Part shown: positions 22,054 through 31,058 of the stretch, piece by piece
How positions within the stretch are numbered: the stretch's first letter is position 1
Layout: the number at the start of each line of letters is the position of its first letter
Assembly (NCBI RefSeq): GCF_003284925.1
Contig: NZ_QMEX01000034.1
Coordinates: 1-34,261 of the forward strand
Source: Mycolicibacter senuensis
Lineage (GTDB): Bacteria > Actinomycetota > Actinomycetes > Mycobacteriales > Mycobacteriaceae
DNA length: 34,261 nucleotides
Reading direction: 5' to 3'
Notes under the pieces: model-generated
Seen by the model: only the letters and a program-made list of their open reading frames with translations
What the model was told of the DNA's origin: nothing
Database searches by the model: none
Program-made: the position numbers and the translations under genes

Positions 22054-22398
22054 ATGGACGCCGTCACGAGATTCGGACCGTATATCGGAGACCTGAGGAA
22101 GTCGGACCCCGCTGTCGTCCGGCGGACCGGTCACCATATCGCCAGATCGCGGAAACTGGCCCGTCACGTTGTGCTCTTGACGGCCCTGAGCATCACCGTC
22201 TTCGCTGCACCGGCGGCCGCTGACCCGGCCGGTAGCGCGATCTGCCGGCTGCTGGCCGCCGGCAACACGCCCCAGGGACTGGAGAACTCGGTGACCGTGC
22301 GGCAGGTGCTCGGGCCGGACGCCACCGCCGCCGACGCGCGGGTGTACATCCGATCGGTGGTTGCGGGCCAGTGCCCGCAGTTCCTGTGGCGGTTCTAG
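22054..22398 (+). CDS. Small exported DUF732-like protein, chromosomal homologue of the cargo gene
   Basis: The C-terminal 58 residues (from DPAGSAICRLLAAGNTP to GQCPQFLWRF) are nearly identical to those of the cargo gene ending at 11905. A hydrophobic signal segment LARHVVLLTALSITVFAAP plus AAA precedes DPAG. The start is uncertain: ATG 22054 gives an unusually long 114-aa product, and the GTG at 22171 would lack a basic n-region. The upstream sequence is the Fic remnant, so the original 5' end may have been replaced. Two Cys of the mature part may form a disulfide. Function unknown. Confidence 0.6.
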   Translation: MDAVTRFGPYIGDLRKSDPAVVRRTGHHIARSRKLARHVVLLTALSITVFAAPAAADPAGSAICRLLAAGNTPQGLENSVTVRQVLGPDATAADARVYIRSVVAGQCPQFLWRF

Positions 22399-22513
22399 TC
22401 GCGCGCGCCAACGGCAATGCGCTGGTAAGCGGTACATCGCGCGCACCGTGATCGTCGGCGGTGCCGGACCGACCGTTGACCGCGGTCGCCGCCCGTTTTA
22501 AGCTGTCGATACT

Positions 22514-22529
22514 GACAACACCTGTTGTC
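22514..22529. promoter_or_regulatory. Palindromic operator upstream of the DUF2236 gene
   Basis: GACAACACCTGTTGTC is a perfect 7-bp inverted repeat with a 2-bp spacer, 35 bp before the GTG at 22565. Size and symmetry fit a TetR-type repressor site. No regulator gene is adjacent, so control would be in trans. Confidence 0.5.
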
Positions 22530-22564
22530 CAAAACGGTCCAACACTGACTGGGAGTGCGCGCTG

Positions 22565-23572
22565 GTGACTCAAGATATGTCGGAAACCCGTCCGGCGGCC
22601 GACGATGCGGCGATGGCCCCGGGCTGTCCGGTGAGCACCGGCGGCTACGACACGCCACCGGTTCCGCTCGGCCCCGACTCGCTGACCTGGAAGTACTTCG
22701 GTCAATGGACGGGCCTGTTTCAGGGGACCTGGGCGGGCTCGATGCAGAACATGCACCCGCAGCTGGGCGCGGCGGTGAAGGATCACTCGATCTTCTTCAT
22801 GGAGCGCATCCCGCGACTGATGCGGTCGATCTACCCGATCGGCGGCGTGGTGTTCGACGGCTACCGCGCCCCGCAGACCGGCGCCGAGGTCCGCGACTAC
22901 CACATCGGCATCAAGGGCGTCGACGAGCAGGGCCGCCGGTACAACGCGCTGAACCCGGACGTCTTCTACTGGGCGCACGCCACGTTCTTCAAGTCGACGC
23001 TGCTGGCCGCCGAGAAGTTCGCCGGCGGACTCAGCGAGGACGACAAACGGCAGCTCTTCGACGAACACGTCACCTGGTACCGCATGTACGGCATGAGCAT
23101 GCGTCCGGTGCCCAAGACCTGGGAGGAGTTCTGTGAGTACTGGGACCACATGTGCACCAACGTGCTGGAGAACACCTGGGCCGCCCGCGAGGTCATGGAT
23201 CTGTCGACCATGCCCAAACACCCGTCGCTGCAGTGGATTCCCGACTGGCTGTGGGCGCTGAACCTCAAGGTAATGCAGCGCTTCCTGACGTTCATGACGG
23301 TGGCCCTCTACGACCCGCCGGTGCGCGAACTCATGGGCTACAGCTGGTCGGCGCGACAGGAGCGGCTGCACGGGTATCTGTGCAGGGCGATCACGCTGGT
23401 CTCCAAGTACGGGCCGAAGCGCGCACTGATGCACCCGCGCAAGCGGTCGGCGTTGGACCGTGCCTCGGGCCGTCTCCCCGTCGACGCCCCGCTGGTGCAG
23501 ACCCCCGCGCGTAATCTGCCACCGGTCGAATACCGCGACAGCCCCCACTTCTATTGCCCGAAGGTCGACTGA
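22565..23572 (+). CDS. DUF2236 / MpaB-family oxygenase
   Basis: 335 aa from a GTG with GGGAG about 9 nt upstream. The family of oxygenase MpaB and latex-clearing protein Lcp (DUF2236) is mostly helical and heme-dependent. Readable features are GGVVFDGYRAPQTGAEVRDYH (start of the conserved core), NPDVFYWAHATFFKSTL (the conserved WxHA helix, candidate heme-contact His), LFDEHVTWYRMYGM and ELMGYSWSARQERL. The substrate is unknown; relatives oxidise lipids, polyisoprene or mycophenolic-acid precursors. There is no signal peptide. Mycobacterial genes of this family are often controlled by TetR proteins, which fits the palindrome upstream. Confidence 0.8.
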   Translation: MTQDMSETRPAADDAAMAPGCPVSTGGYDTPPVPLGPDSLTWKYFGQWTGLFQGTWAGSMQNMHPQLGAAVKDHSIFFMERIPRLMRSIYPIGGVVFDGYRAPQTGAEVRDYHIGIKGVDEQGRRYNALNPDVFYWAHATFFKSTLLAAEKFAGGLSEDDKRQLFDEHVTWYRMYGMSMRPVPKTWEEFCEYWDHMCTNVLENTWAAREVMDLSTMPKHPSLQWIPDWLWALNLKVMQRFLTFMTVALYDPPVRELMGYSWSARQERLHGYLCRAITLVSKYGPKRALMHPRKRSALDRASGRLPVDAPLVQTPARNLPPVEYRDSPHFYCPKVD

Positions 23573-23640
23573 ACCGCCGGTTACCCTGGCCGCCCGCGAT
23601 AATCGATTACCGATCGAAGCGATCTCGAGAGGGCGGGGCG

Positions 23641-24449
23641 GTGGCGCTAGTTGGTTCGACGCTTCTGAGCGCGGCGCGTGCGGTGACGCAGGTGGGGCTA
23701 TTCGGCGGGTCACGGCGTGGGCACCGGGACAACATCGCCGACTCCTACCGGTTGCGTCCCTTGCTCGACTCACGCCGGTTCGGCTGGACGCACTACGGCG
23801 TGATGGTGCCCAATTTGCCCGAGCCGCACCGGTACCTGTCGCTGATGGTGATGCGTGGACGCCCGGGGCTGGCCGCCTTCGACGTTGACGCGTCCGGGGT
23901 CTCGGCGCCTCGCGAGGTGTGCACCGTTTCGATGTCCACCGCTGCCGGATCGTTCGATCGGATCGGCTCTGCTGCCCGAGACTTTCGGTTGAGTCCGGAC
24001 GGATCCGAGCTGCACTTCGGCGACGAGGTGCGGGTGCGTATCGCTCGTCCGCGCGTCGAGGTCAGGATCGCCACCCCGGAGCTGGCCGGATCGACGTTCC
24101 CGGCTTCGGTCTTGCGCTGTTCGCGCGGGTGGGGATGGCCGGGGAATTGCTCGGCGAATTCCTCGACCTGCGCTCCTATTCCGGGCACCCCAGTGAGCGC
24201 ACATCGCATGTGCCCGGATTCGGTGGCTCACCGGTCGAGTTCGCGGCCGACACCGGCGCTGACGGTGCCGTCTCCGGTTTCACGATCGACTCACCCGGTC
24301 GCATCACGGTGCGCGGTCACGTCGACACCCCGCTAAGCGTCGGCGTCGGGCACGGCCACATTCTCGGCTATCGGGCCGAGATCACCACGGCCGACACCAC
24401 TTTGCACAGCCGCGGGTACGCCGAATACGTCGACGTTCGTCACCGTTAG
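23641..24449 (+). pseudogene. Unknown conserved protein, frameshifted
   Basis: From the GTG at 23641 (AGAGGG upstream) one frame encodes LVGSTLLSAARAVTQVG... FGWTHYGVMVPNLPEPHRYL... LHFGDEVRVRIARPRVEVRI, then loses sense near 24085. The next frame picks up with DVPGFGLALFARVGMAGELL and runs to TAG at 24449 (SRGYAEYVDVRHR). One missing base in or near CTGGCCGGATCG explains the break. The joined product would be about 270 aa, rich in beta strands, without TM segments. I do not recognise the family. Its place 68 bp after the DUF2236 gene on the same strand suggests an operon. It may be a real pseudogene or a sequence error. Confidence 0.5.
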
Positions 24450-24467
24450 CGCTCCTGCACGCAGCTC

Positions 24468-24968
24468 TCAGCTGTTCAGCGACCACACCGAGTAGTTCAA
24501 CGCGGTTGCGAACAGGATCCACCCGAGATACGGCAGCATCAGCAACGCCGCGACGCGATGGAGCTTCCAGAACGCGACGATGGTGACCACCACGACGACG
24601 TCCAGCACCACGATGTCGACGAGGGCCAGACCCCGCCAGCCGAGTCCGAAGAACAGTGGGGACCACGCCAGGTTCAGCGCCAGCTGTACGCCGTAGGCGA
24701 TGACTGCCGGGTTGGTCCACCGAGGGCTCACGCGCCAGACCAGCCACGCCGCGACCGCCATCAGCAGATACAGGGCACTCCACACTGGCCCGAACAGGTA
24801 GCTGGGCGGCGCCCAGCCGGGCTGGGCGAGCTTGCCGTAGTCGGCAGCGGCATCCGCGGACGCCAGCCCTCCCAGCGTCGCGACGATGATGACGGCGACC
24901 AGTGAGACCAGCAGCGCGGCGAGATGCAGCGAACCGGGTTGACGCGCTTTCGGCGAGGACATCTGCAT
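24468..24968 (-). CDS. tspO: TspO/MBR family tryptophan-rich sensory protein
   Basis: 166 aa from the ATG at 24968, with AGGGTGA about 6 nt upstream. Five TM helices. The family signature is KLAQPGWAPPSYLFGPVW in the first loop/helix 2, followed by ALYLLMAVAAWLVWR, LNLAWSPLFFGLGW and the last helix LFATALNYSVWSLN. TspO proteins bind and degrade porphyrins and bind cholesterol-like ligands in the membrane. No regulatory site is obvious. It is convergent with the frameshifted gene. Confidence 0.88.
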   Translation of the reverse strand: MQMSSPKARQPGSLHLAALLVSLVAVIIVATLGGLASADAAADYGKLAQPGWAPPSYLFGPVWSALYLLMAVAAWLVWRVSPRWTNPAVIAYGVQLALNLAWSPLFFGLGWRGLALVDIVVLDVVVVVTIVAFWKLHRVAALLMLPYLGWILFATALNYSVWSLNS

Positions 24969-25058
24969 GGGTTTCACCCTAAAGGGCGGCGGACCAATTC
25001 CGGCGCGGCCGGGGGAGGCAGCGCAATCCTGGGAGATCGCGCCGATGCTGGCCGGCAC

Positions 25059-25769
25059 TCAGTCCGGCGGCACCGGCGTCATCGAGGTGATGAAGTACGT
25101 CTCCTGCCCGGTCGGGTAGCCGCCGCCATTGGTGGCGATGTGGACGTGGTCGTAGTGGTTGGCGGTCTCGTTGCCGTAATCCGACGTCCAGTTCCCGCCC
25201 CCGACGCCCGGGTAGATCTTCTGCCGCCAGATCACATGGTTGACACCCCAGCGTTTGGCGTTGGCCAGCGCGTAGCCGGCGATCTGATCGCCGAGCAGGA
25301 TGCCGGCGTCGCTGTGATAGTTCGGGATCATCACGTCGATCGCCAGCCCGTCGGGATGCCATCGCAACGGGTCCTGGCGGTAACCGTAGATGGTCTTGAT
25401 CTCCTGGAACAGCACGCCGATGGCGCGGGCCGCCCAGATGGTCTTGACCTGCAGTCCGTTCTCGGGGGCGACACCGGCGGGCAGCGGGAAGGTGAACTGC
25501 TGGCCTTCGGTCGGCATCGGCACGTTGGCGGCCAGCGCGGCGGCTTCGGCGGGGTCGGCGAGGCGGATCTTGCCGGCGGGCGGCGGCGGTGCGGGCGGCG
25601 GGGCCGCTTCGGCGGTCTCGGTGGGTTTCGGCGCCGCATCCTGGCTGCCCTGGGCCTGGATGAGGGCGGCGGAGACCGCCAGCGACGCCACGATGGCGAG
25701 GCCGCGACCGCATCGCCGGGCGATCTTCCCGCTGTCCACCCCGAGCACTTTAGTGAACTGACCTCGCAT
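25059..25769 (-). CDS. Exported peptidase-like protein (ARB_07466-type C-terminal domain)
   Basis: About 236 aa from the ATG at 25769; GTG codons at 25748 and 25739 are alternatives, the latter giving a more usual signal peptide (GKIARRCGRG then LAIVASLAVSAALIQAQ). A Pro/Ala-rich linker (about 50 residues, including PPPAPPPPAG) leads to a C-terminal domain. That domain has RWHPDGLAIDVMIPNYHS, KRWGVNHVIWRQKIY and HYDHVHIATNGGG. The HxxGxAxD...HxDHVH pattern is that of LAS/M15-like zinc peptidase folds found in mycobacterial secreted proteins. It may act on peptidoglycan, but catalysis is not proven. It follows the malic enzyme by 25 bp. Confidence 0.72.
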   Translation of the reverse strand: MRGQFTKVLGVDSGKIARRCGRGLAIVASLAVSAALIQAQGSQDAAPKPTETAEAAPPPAPPPPAGKIRLADPAEAAALAANVPMPTEGQQFTFPLPAGVAPENGLQVKTIWAARAIGVLFQEIKTIYGYRQDPLRWHPDGLAIDVMIPNYHSDAGILLGDQIAGYALANAKRWGVNHVIWRQKIYPGVGGGNWTSDYGNETANHYDHVHIATNGGGYPTGQETYFITSMTPVPPD

Positions 25770-25794
25770 ATTGCAGGACTGTGGCCCAGCTCGG

Positions 25795-27438
25795 TTAGCG
25801 AGTCGCATACTCCGGTTCCCAGCGTGTCCGTCGGACGGCGGCTGCGAGCTCACCGTCGGAGGCCTCCGGCGCGACCCCGTCGCGCACCGCCTGGATCGCC
25901 ACGGCGGCCGCGATGCGGGTGGTGAGCTCCGGCAGGTCCGCGAAGGACGGCAACAGCGGCTGGTCGGGGTCGGACAGCGCCGGGGAGGTGTCGCCGAGGG
26001 TGGTGGCCGCCACCCGCATCATGGCGTCGGTGACGCGGGTCGCCCGCGCCGCGGTCACCGCCAGCCCGATCGCCGGGAAGATGTAGACGTTGTTGCACTG
26101 CGCGATGTGGCGGGTCCGCCCGCCGCGGCGCACCGGGGCGAACGGCGAACCGGTAGCGATCAGTGCGCGTCCGTCGGTCCACGCGTCGAGCTCAGCGGGG
26201 TGCGCCTCCGCGCGGCTCGTCGGATTCGACAGCGGGAAGATGATCGGGTGGTCGGTCTTGGCCGCCAACGAGCGCACGATGTCCTCGGTGAAGGCGCCGG
26301 CCGCCGTCGACAGCCCCAGCAGGATCCCCACGTCGACGTGGCGCACCACATCGGCCAGGCCCCGGCCGTCCCAACCGGCCAGGCGGGAAGCGGGCAGCGC
26401 GAACCGGCGCTGACTGTCGGACAGATCGGTGCGATCGTCGGTCAGCAGCCCCTCGACATCAATGGCCCAGATTCTTTCGGCGGCCTGCGCATCGGTCAGG
26501 CCCTCCGCCACCATCTCCTGGCGGATCATCTCCAGCACGCCGATGCCGGCCGAACCGGCACCCAACATCACCACCTGCTGCCGCGACAGCGGCCGGCCGG
26601 CAGCCCGGACGGCGCCGTGCAGCGCGCCGAGAGCCACCGCGGCGGTGCCCTGGATGTCGTCGTTGAACGTCAGTAACCGGTCGCGGTAGCGCTCCAACAG
26701 CGGAAGTGCATGCGTGGTGGCGAAATCCTCCCACTGCAGCAACACATCGGGCAGTTCCTCGCGCACCACCGCGACGAAGTCGTCGACGAACGCGTAGTAC
26801 TGCTCGTCGCTGATGCGGTGATGGCGCCAGCCGAGGTACTGCGGATCGTCGAGCAATTCGACGTTATCGGTGCCGACATCGAGGATGATCGGCAAGGTGC
26901 GGGCGGGCGCGATGCCACCGATCAGGGTGTACAGCGAGAGCTTGCCGATCGGGATGCCCATGCCGCCGATGCCCTGATCGCCCAGCCCGAGAATGCGCTG
27001 GCCGTCGGTGACGACGATGACGTCGATCTGCTGCTCTCGCCGGTTGCGCAACACCTCCCGTAGCTGTTGCCGATCCGGATACGACACGAACAGCCCGCGC
27101 GGTCGCCGGTAGATCTCGCTGAACTGTCGACAAGCCTCGCCGACCGTCGGCGTGTAGACGATCGGCAGCATCTCCTCGATGTGTTCACTGAGCAGTCGGT
27201 AGAACAACGTCTCGTTACGGTCCTGCAGCGCCCGCAGATAGATGTGCTTGTCCAGATCGTCACGGCGGGTGGAGAACTCGGTGTAGGTGTGCGCGGCCTG
27301 TTCGGCAATGGTTTTCACCGCGACGGGCAGCAGGCCCAGCAGGCCGTTCGCACGGCGCTCCTCGTGGCTGAATGCGGTCCCCTTGGTGGTCAGGGCATCG
27401 AAGAGCAGATCCTGGCCCCGGCGCTGTTGCGGTGTCAC
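25795..27438 (-). CDS. mez: NAD-type malic enzyme
   Basis: 547 aa, the expected size for the large malic-enzyme family (M. tuberculosis Mez, Rv2332). Motifs: LPIVYTPTVGEACRQFS with the catalytic Tyr; GLGDQGIGGMGIPIGKLSLY; the metal ligands in LLTFNDDIQGTAAVALG; the Rossmann loop VVMLGAGSAGIGVLEMI; and FPLSNPTSRAEA. The enzyme oxidatively decarboxylates L-malate to pyruvate with NAD(P). It starts close to the following minus-strand gene (4 bp between that gene's stop and this ATG), so the two could be cotranscribed. Confidence 0.92.
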   Translation of the reverse strand: MTPQQRRGQDLLFDALTTKGTAFSHEERRANGLLGLLPVAVKTIAEQAAHTYTEFSTRRDDLDKHIYLRALQDRNETLFYRLLSEHIEEMLPIVYTPTVGEACRQFSEIYRRPRGLFVSYPDRQQLREVLRNRREQQIDVIVVTDGQRILGLGDQGIGGMGIPIGKLSLYTLIGGIAPARTLPIILDVGTDNVELLDDPQYLGWRHHRISDEQYYAFVDDFVAVVREELPDVLLQWEDFATTHALPLLERYRDRLLTFNDDIQGTAAVALGALHGAVRAAGRPLSRQQVVMLGAGSAGIGVLEMIRQEMVAEGLTDAQAAERIWAIDVEGLLTDDRTDLSDSQRRFALPASRLAGWDGRGLADVVRHVDVGILLGLSTAAGAFTEDIVRSLAAKTDHPIIFPLSNPTSRAEAHPAELDAWTDGRALIATGSPFAPVRRGGRTRHIAQCNNVYIFPAIGLAVTAARATRVTDAMMRVAATTLGDTSPALSDPDQPLLPSFADLPELTTRIAAAVAIQAVRDGVAPEASDGELAAAVRRTRWEPEYATR

Positions 27439-27442
27439 CGCG

Positions 27443-28710
27443 TCACCTCACCCATCTCACCTGCCGACCGTAGGCGTAGACGCGTTCGATGTTGCGGTCA
27501 TCGCCGCAGTAGATGAGCTTCTCCACACGCTGCGCCAGCGTCATGCGCTTGGACCGCGTCCACATCGAGTCGTCGACGACGAGCGCGTCGAACGTGAAAC
27601 CCGGCTCGAAACTGCCGACCTTACCGAAGAAACCGCCACCGCCCTTGGTCGCGCAGTAGAACGCCTCGGCGGCCCGCACCGGCCGTGTGGTGCGCTCGGC
27701 GAGATAGCTCACGGCACCGGATTGGATTGCGCCGACGATGTTTTGGAACATGTTGAGCGCATGTCCGGCCGAGATGTCGCTCCCGAGCCCGACGCGGATA
27801 CCCATGTCGTGGTAGTCGGCCAGCGGCATCACGCCGCTGAGCAGATTCAGGTTCGAGTGCGGGCAGTGTGCGACCAGGATGCCGGTGTCGCGCAGCACCC
27901 GCTTTTCGCGGTCGTTGAGATGAATCGCATGGGCCACCACGGTGTCGGCCGTGCCCATCAGGCCGGCGCGCTGATAGATGTCGACGAAGTCGGCGCTGTC
28001 CGGGAACATCTGCAGGGTCTTCTCGATCTCGGTGCGGTTCTCCGCCAGATGCATGTGACACGGGATGCCGAACTCGCCGGCCTGCTGCGCCAGGGCGGCC
28101 ATCAGCTCGCGCGAGCAGACCATGGCCACACTCGGGCCGACGGCCGGAGTGACCAGCGGCGACTTGGACAGCGTCTGCTCGATGAAACGCCGGGAGTCGG
28201 CGATCTCCTGTGCGGTGTCCACCCGCGAGTCAGCCGGTGCGTTGCGGTCCCGGGATACCTTGGCCACACACGACCGCAATCCCGCCGCGACGAGCTTGTC
28301 GACGAGAATGCCGGTGCTGTCGGCATGGATGGTGCCCATCACGATCGAACTGGTGATGCCGTTGCGCAGCAGGCATTCGACGAACTCACCGTAGACGGCC
28401 TCCGCATAGCCCGCGTCGCGCAACGCGGCCTCCTGAGGGAAGGTCAGGGTGTGGAGCCAGTCGATCAGCTCGGTGCTGCCCTGCAATCCGGTGATCGGCA
28501 GTTGGCAGGCGTGCACATGCGCATCGGTGAAGCCCGGCAGCATCAGCCGGTCGCCGTGGTCGGTGACCGGCGCATCGGCGTACCGGTCCGGCAGTTCGGC
28601 AACGCATTCGGCGATGACACCGTCTCGCCGACGATGACGTACCCGTCGGCGAGCGTGACGAAGTCCTGCGGCGTCGGGGTGAACACGATGTTGCCGCGAT
28701 GGATCTGCAC
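27443..28710 (-). pseudogene. Guanine-deaminase-like amidohydrolase, frameshifted near its start
   Basis: The intact frame from 28543 down to 27443 contains the amidohydrolase metal motifs LPGFTDAHVHACQLP, IPCHMHLAENRTEIEKT, VVAHAIHLN, VAHCPHSNLNLLSG and GLGSDISAGHALNMF, as in guanine deaminases and related chlorohydrolases that remove an amino group from purines. The first 27 codons, from a GTG at 28710 with GAGGAGG upstream (IHRGNIVFTPTPQDF), are in another frame. One G missing near 28618-28628 would give VGEDGVIAECVAELPDRYAD and join them into 422 aa. It is either a recent pseudogene or a sequencing error. The protein could still be made from an internal start, but would lack the first strand. 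Confidence 0.72.
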
Positions 28711-28728
28711 GCCGGCCTCCTCAGCTGC

Positions 28729-29520
28729 TCATGGGGCGCACCGCTCGATGACCCGCACGATCTTGTCGGGACAGTCGCCCGGCCAGAATTCGCGCACCGC
28801 CCAGGTCGCGCCGAGCGCGCGCAGCCGATCGAGATCGGCGTCCGGGCCGGCGGCCACCGCGATGTCGAAACCGGCCAGACCGCCGCGGGTAGCCGCAACC
28901 GTCTCGGCGATGCGGGCGATCCCGTCGGGACCCATTCCCAGCGGAAAGATGCCGTCATAGCGGGCGGCACGCTCGATCGGCGCGCCACCGCTCCGATTGG
29001 TGCCGAACCACACCGGTATTCGCGGCTGCTGGACCGGGCCCGGAGCGAGGCGGACACCGTCGACGACGATCTCGCCGCGGTGGGTCACCGTTTCACCGGA
29101 CCACAACGCGGTCAGCACCGCGGTGGCCTCGTCGAGGACGCGGGCCAGCCGCCGCGGGTCACCGTCGTCGCCGAAGGCCGAATACTCGCGCCAGACGTCA
29201 CGGCCGGTGCCCAGCCCCAGAGTCACCCGGCCACCGCTGAGCCGGTCCAGGGTGACGGTCTCGCGGGCCACGTTGACCACCCGGCGGCGGGGCAGCGGAG
29301 TCACCATCGGTCCCAGCCGGATGCGCTCGGTCGACGTCGCCGCGGCAGCCAGCGTGATCCAGGGGTCGGCGATATCCCATTCACCGGCAACCGGACTCAG
29401 GACGTGATCCCATACGAACAGCGCGTCCCAACCGTTCTGCTCAGCGGCGCAGGCGATATCGGTGATCGCACACGGGTCGGCGAGCGTGCCGAACAGGGGC
29501 ACGTGGATCGCGTGACGCAT
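28729..29520 (-). CDS. LLM-class, probably F420-dependent oxidoreductase
   Basis: 263 aa from the ATG at 29520 with AGGA about 7 nt upstream. Luciferase-like TIM barrel: DALFVWDHVLSPVAGEWDI, LAAAATSTERIRLGPMVTPLPRR, VTLDRLSGGRVTLGLGTG and IPVWFGTNRSGGAPIERAARYDG are signature segments. The relatives in mycobacteria use coenzyme F420 as the hydride carrier. Substrate unknown. It ends 18 bp before the GTG of the amidohydrolase gene, so the two probably share an mRNA. Confidence 0.85.
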   Translation of the reverse strand: MRHAIHVPLFGTLADPCAITDIACAAEQNGWDALFVWDHVLSPVAGEWDIADPWITLAAAATSTERIRLGPMVTPLPRRRVVNVARETVTLDRLSGGRVTLGLGTGRDVWREYSAFGDDGDPRRLARVLDEATAVLTALWSGETVTHRGEIVVDGVRLAPGPVQQPRIPVWFGTNRSGGAPIERAARYDGIFPLGMGPDGIARIAETVAATRGGLAGFDIAVAAGPDADLDRLRALGATWAVREFWPGDCPDKIVRVIERCAP

Positions 29521-29562
29521 CAACCGATCCTAACCGCCGAAAGCCGCAACCGGCGGCGCAAT

Positions 29563-30582
29563 TCAGCGCCGCGCCCGGTCGATACGCCGGATCAATCGGG
29601 CGGTCGCGTTCTCCGCGGCGACCCGGCGGGCGGACTCCTTCCCGCGGGGCTTCACCCGGTTCAGCGCCGCGCGGATGGTCATGCCCTGCTCGTAGGCCTC
29701 CACCACGCGCGGGTCCACGTAGGAACCACGGGCCACCGCCGGCGTGTTGCCCAACTCCTCGGAGACGCAACGCATTACCGCGGCGATCTCCCGTCGGCGT
29801 ACGGTTTTCGATGTCGGCTCGCGAGCAGTGGCGAAGTTCTCGGCTGCCAGCACGGTGCCATGCCAGGTCCGAAGATCCTTGACGCTGAACTGCTCATCGG
29901 TCAGTTCCCGGAACCGCTCGTTGAGGTCGTCGGCGCGCACCTCGCACCAGCCCTCGGGCGTGCGGTACACCAATAACCGGGGAATCTCGGTGGGGGCGCG
30001 CAACAACGCGCGCACCGCCCGCACCACCAGCGGATCGTCGACGGACACCGTCCGCCGTACGCCGCTTTTGGCCGGGTAGTCGAAGTCCACGCCACCGCTG
30101 CGTATCCGGACGTGGTCACGTAGCAGGGTCGCCAGCCCGAAGCTGCCGTTCTCCTGGGCGTATTCCTCGCCGCCGGCCCGGAAATAACCCCGGTCGATCA
30201 GCTGCTGGGCGATGGCCAGCACCCGGCCGCGAGTCAGCCCGCGGCCGCCCAGGTCGGTCAGCAGGTCGGCGCGCCACTGCGGCAGCATCTTGGCCAGGTT
30301 CAGCACCCGGTCGTACTTCTCTTCGGCTCGCTCTGCCTGCCACTGCTGGTGGTACAGATACTGGCGCCGCCCGGCGGCATCGGTTCCCACGGCCTGGATG
30401 TGGCCGTTGGGGTGCGGGCAGATCCATACGTTTCGCCAGGCCGGGGGGATGGCCAGTTCCTTGATCCGAGCGAGCACCGCCGGGTCGTCGACAGGCTCGT
30501 TTCCGTCGGTGTAGGAAAAGCCGCGGCCCCGTTTGATCCGGCGGATTCCGGAGGCGCCGATCTGGCTCCTGCGCAACCTCAT
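29563..30582 (-). CDS. DNA topoisomerase IB (poxvirus-type)
   Basis: 339 aa. The N-terminal domain (IKRGRGFSYTDGNEPV... IPPAWRNVWICPHPNGHIQ) is followed by the catalytic domain with LATLLRDHVRI, FDYPAKSGVRRTV, VKDLRTWHGT (Arg about 238, His about 241) and the nucleophile Tyr about 288 in VARGSYVDPRV. It nicks one strand through a 3'-phosphotyrosine to relax supercoils and is dispensable in bacteria that carry it. The ATG at 30582 starts MRLRRSQ. The nearest upstream gene on the same strand ends 57 bp away. Confidence 0.9.
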   Translation of the reverse strand: MRLRRSQIGASGIRRIKRGRGFSYTDGNEPVDDPAVLARIKELAIPPAWRNVWICPHPNGHIQAVGTDAAGRRQYLYHQQWQAERAEEKYDRVLNLAKMLPQWRADLLTDLGGRGLTRGRVLAIAQQLIDRGYFRAGGEEYAQENGSFGLATLLRDHVRIRSGGVDFDYPAKSGVRRTVSVDDPLVVRAVRALLRAPTEIPRLLVYRTPEGWCEVRADDLNERFRELTDEQFSVKDLRTWHGTVLAAENFATAREPTSKTVRRREIAAVMRCVSEELGNTPAVARGSYVDPRVVEAYEQGMTIRAALNRVKPRGKESARRVAAENATARLIRRIDRARR

Positions 30583-30604
30583 GCCACCGAATTACCCCCG
30601 GCGC

Positions 30605-30623
30605 GCCCGGCTGACACCCGGGC
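30605..30623 (-). terminator. Hairpin between DUF732 and topoisomerase genes
   Basis: GCCCGG (30605-30610) pairs with CCGGGC (30618-30623) around a 7-nt loop in the 57-bp gap. It has no U-tract; a weak terminator of the DUF732 gene at best. Confidence 0.3.
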
Positions 30624-30639
30624 CGGGATCCCGCGTGGT

Positions 30640-30951
30640 CTACACGCCCGGGCACAGCTCGTGCTGGGCGGCCTCGGCGATGAGGGTGAACTGCGGCCAC
30701 GCCGGATAATTCGGCTGCTGGACCGCCACGCTCCGGCCGACGCGCAGGTTCTCGCAGATCATGTGCCCGAGCGCGCGCACGCTCGGCTCGGATATCGGTT
30801 CGTCGCCGGCGTAGCGAGCGGTGTAGCCGTGGCTGTTGAGGTATTTCATGAAGCCGCTGTCGTCGGCGTGGGCAGGGGCAGGGAGCACCCAGGCCACCGC
30901 CGAGACGCAGCCGGCGGCCAGGGGTGCGGTGATCCGGGAGACCCAACTCAT
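30640..30951 (-). CDS. Exported DUF732-family protein
   Basis: 103 aa from the ATG at 30951. A signal peptide (SRITAPLAAGCVSAVAWVLP) ends at APAHA before DDSGFMKYLNSHG, which opens the DUF732 domain (xFlxxLxxxG). ALGHMICENLRVG and the C-terminal EAAQHELCPGV carry the two conserved Cys of this mycobacterial family. Secreted or cell-wall associated; function unknown. It diverges from the gene at 31059, and the 107 bp between them hold both promoters. Confidence 0.8.
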   Translation of the reverse strand: MSWVSRITAPLAAGCVSAVAWVLPAPAHADDSGFMKYLNSHGYTARYAGDEPISEPSVRALGHMICENLRVGRSVAVQQPNYPAWPQFTLIAEAAQHELCPGV

Positions 30952-31058
30952 GGTGGCGATGTTACGGGGTTTGGCCGCTTGGTTGGCGAGGAGCAAGAGC
31001 TCCCGATAGCGGCCGAACAGCTGCTAGCGTCAGCGGCGAGAACAGAAAGGCGCTGGAC

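Noticed and set aside
22193..23773. 526-codon minus-strand ORF opposite the DUF2236 gene
   Set aside because: Shadow frame without recognisable domains; the plus strand has a ribosome-binding site, operator and family motifs.
27287..28960. 557-codon plus-strand ORF across the amidohydrolase
   Set aside because: Antisense to clear metal-binding motifs; it spans two genes and has no start signal.
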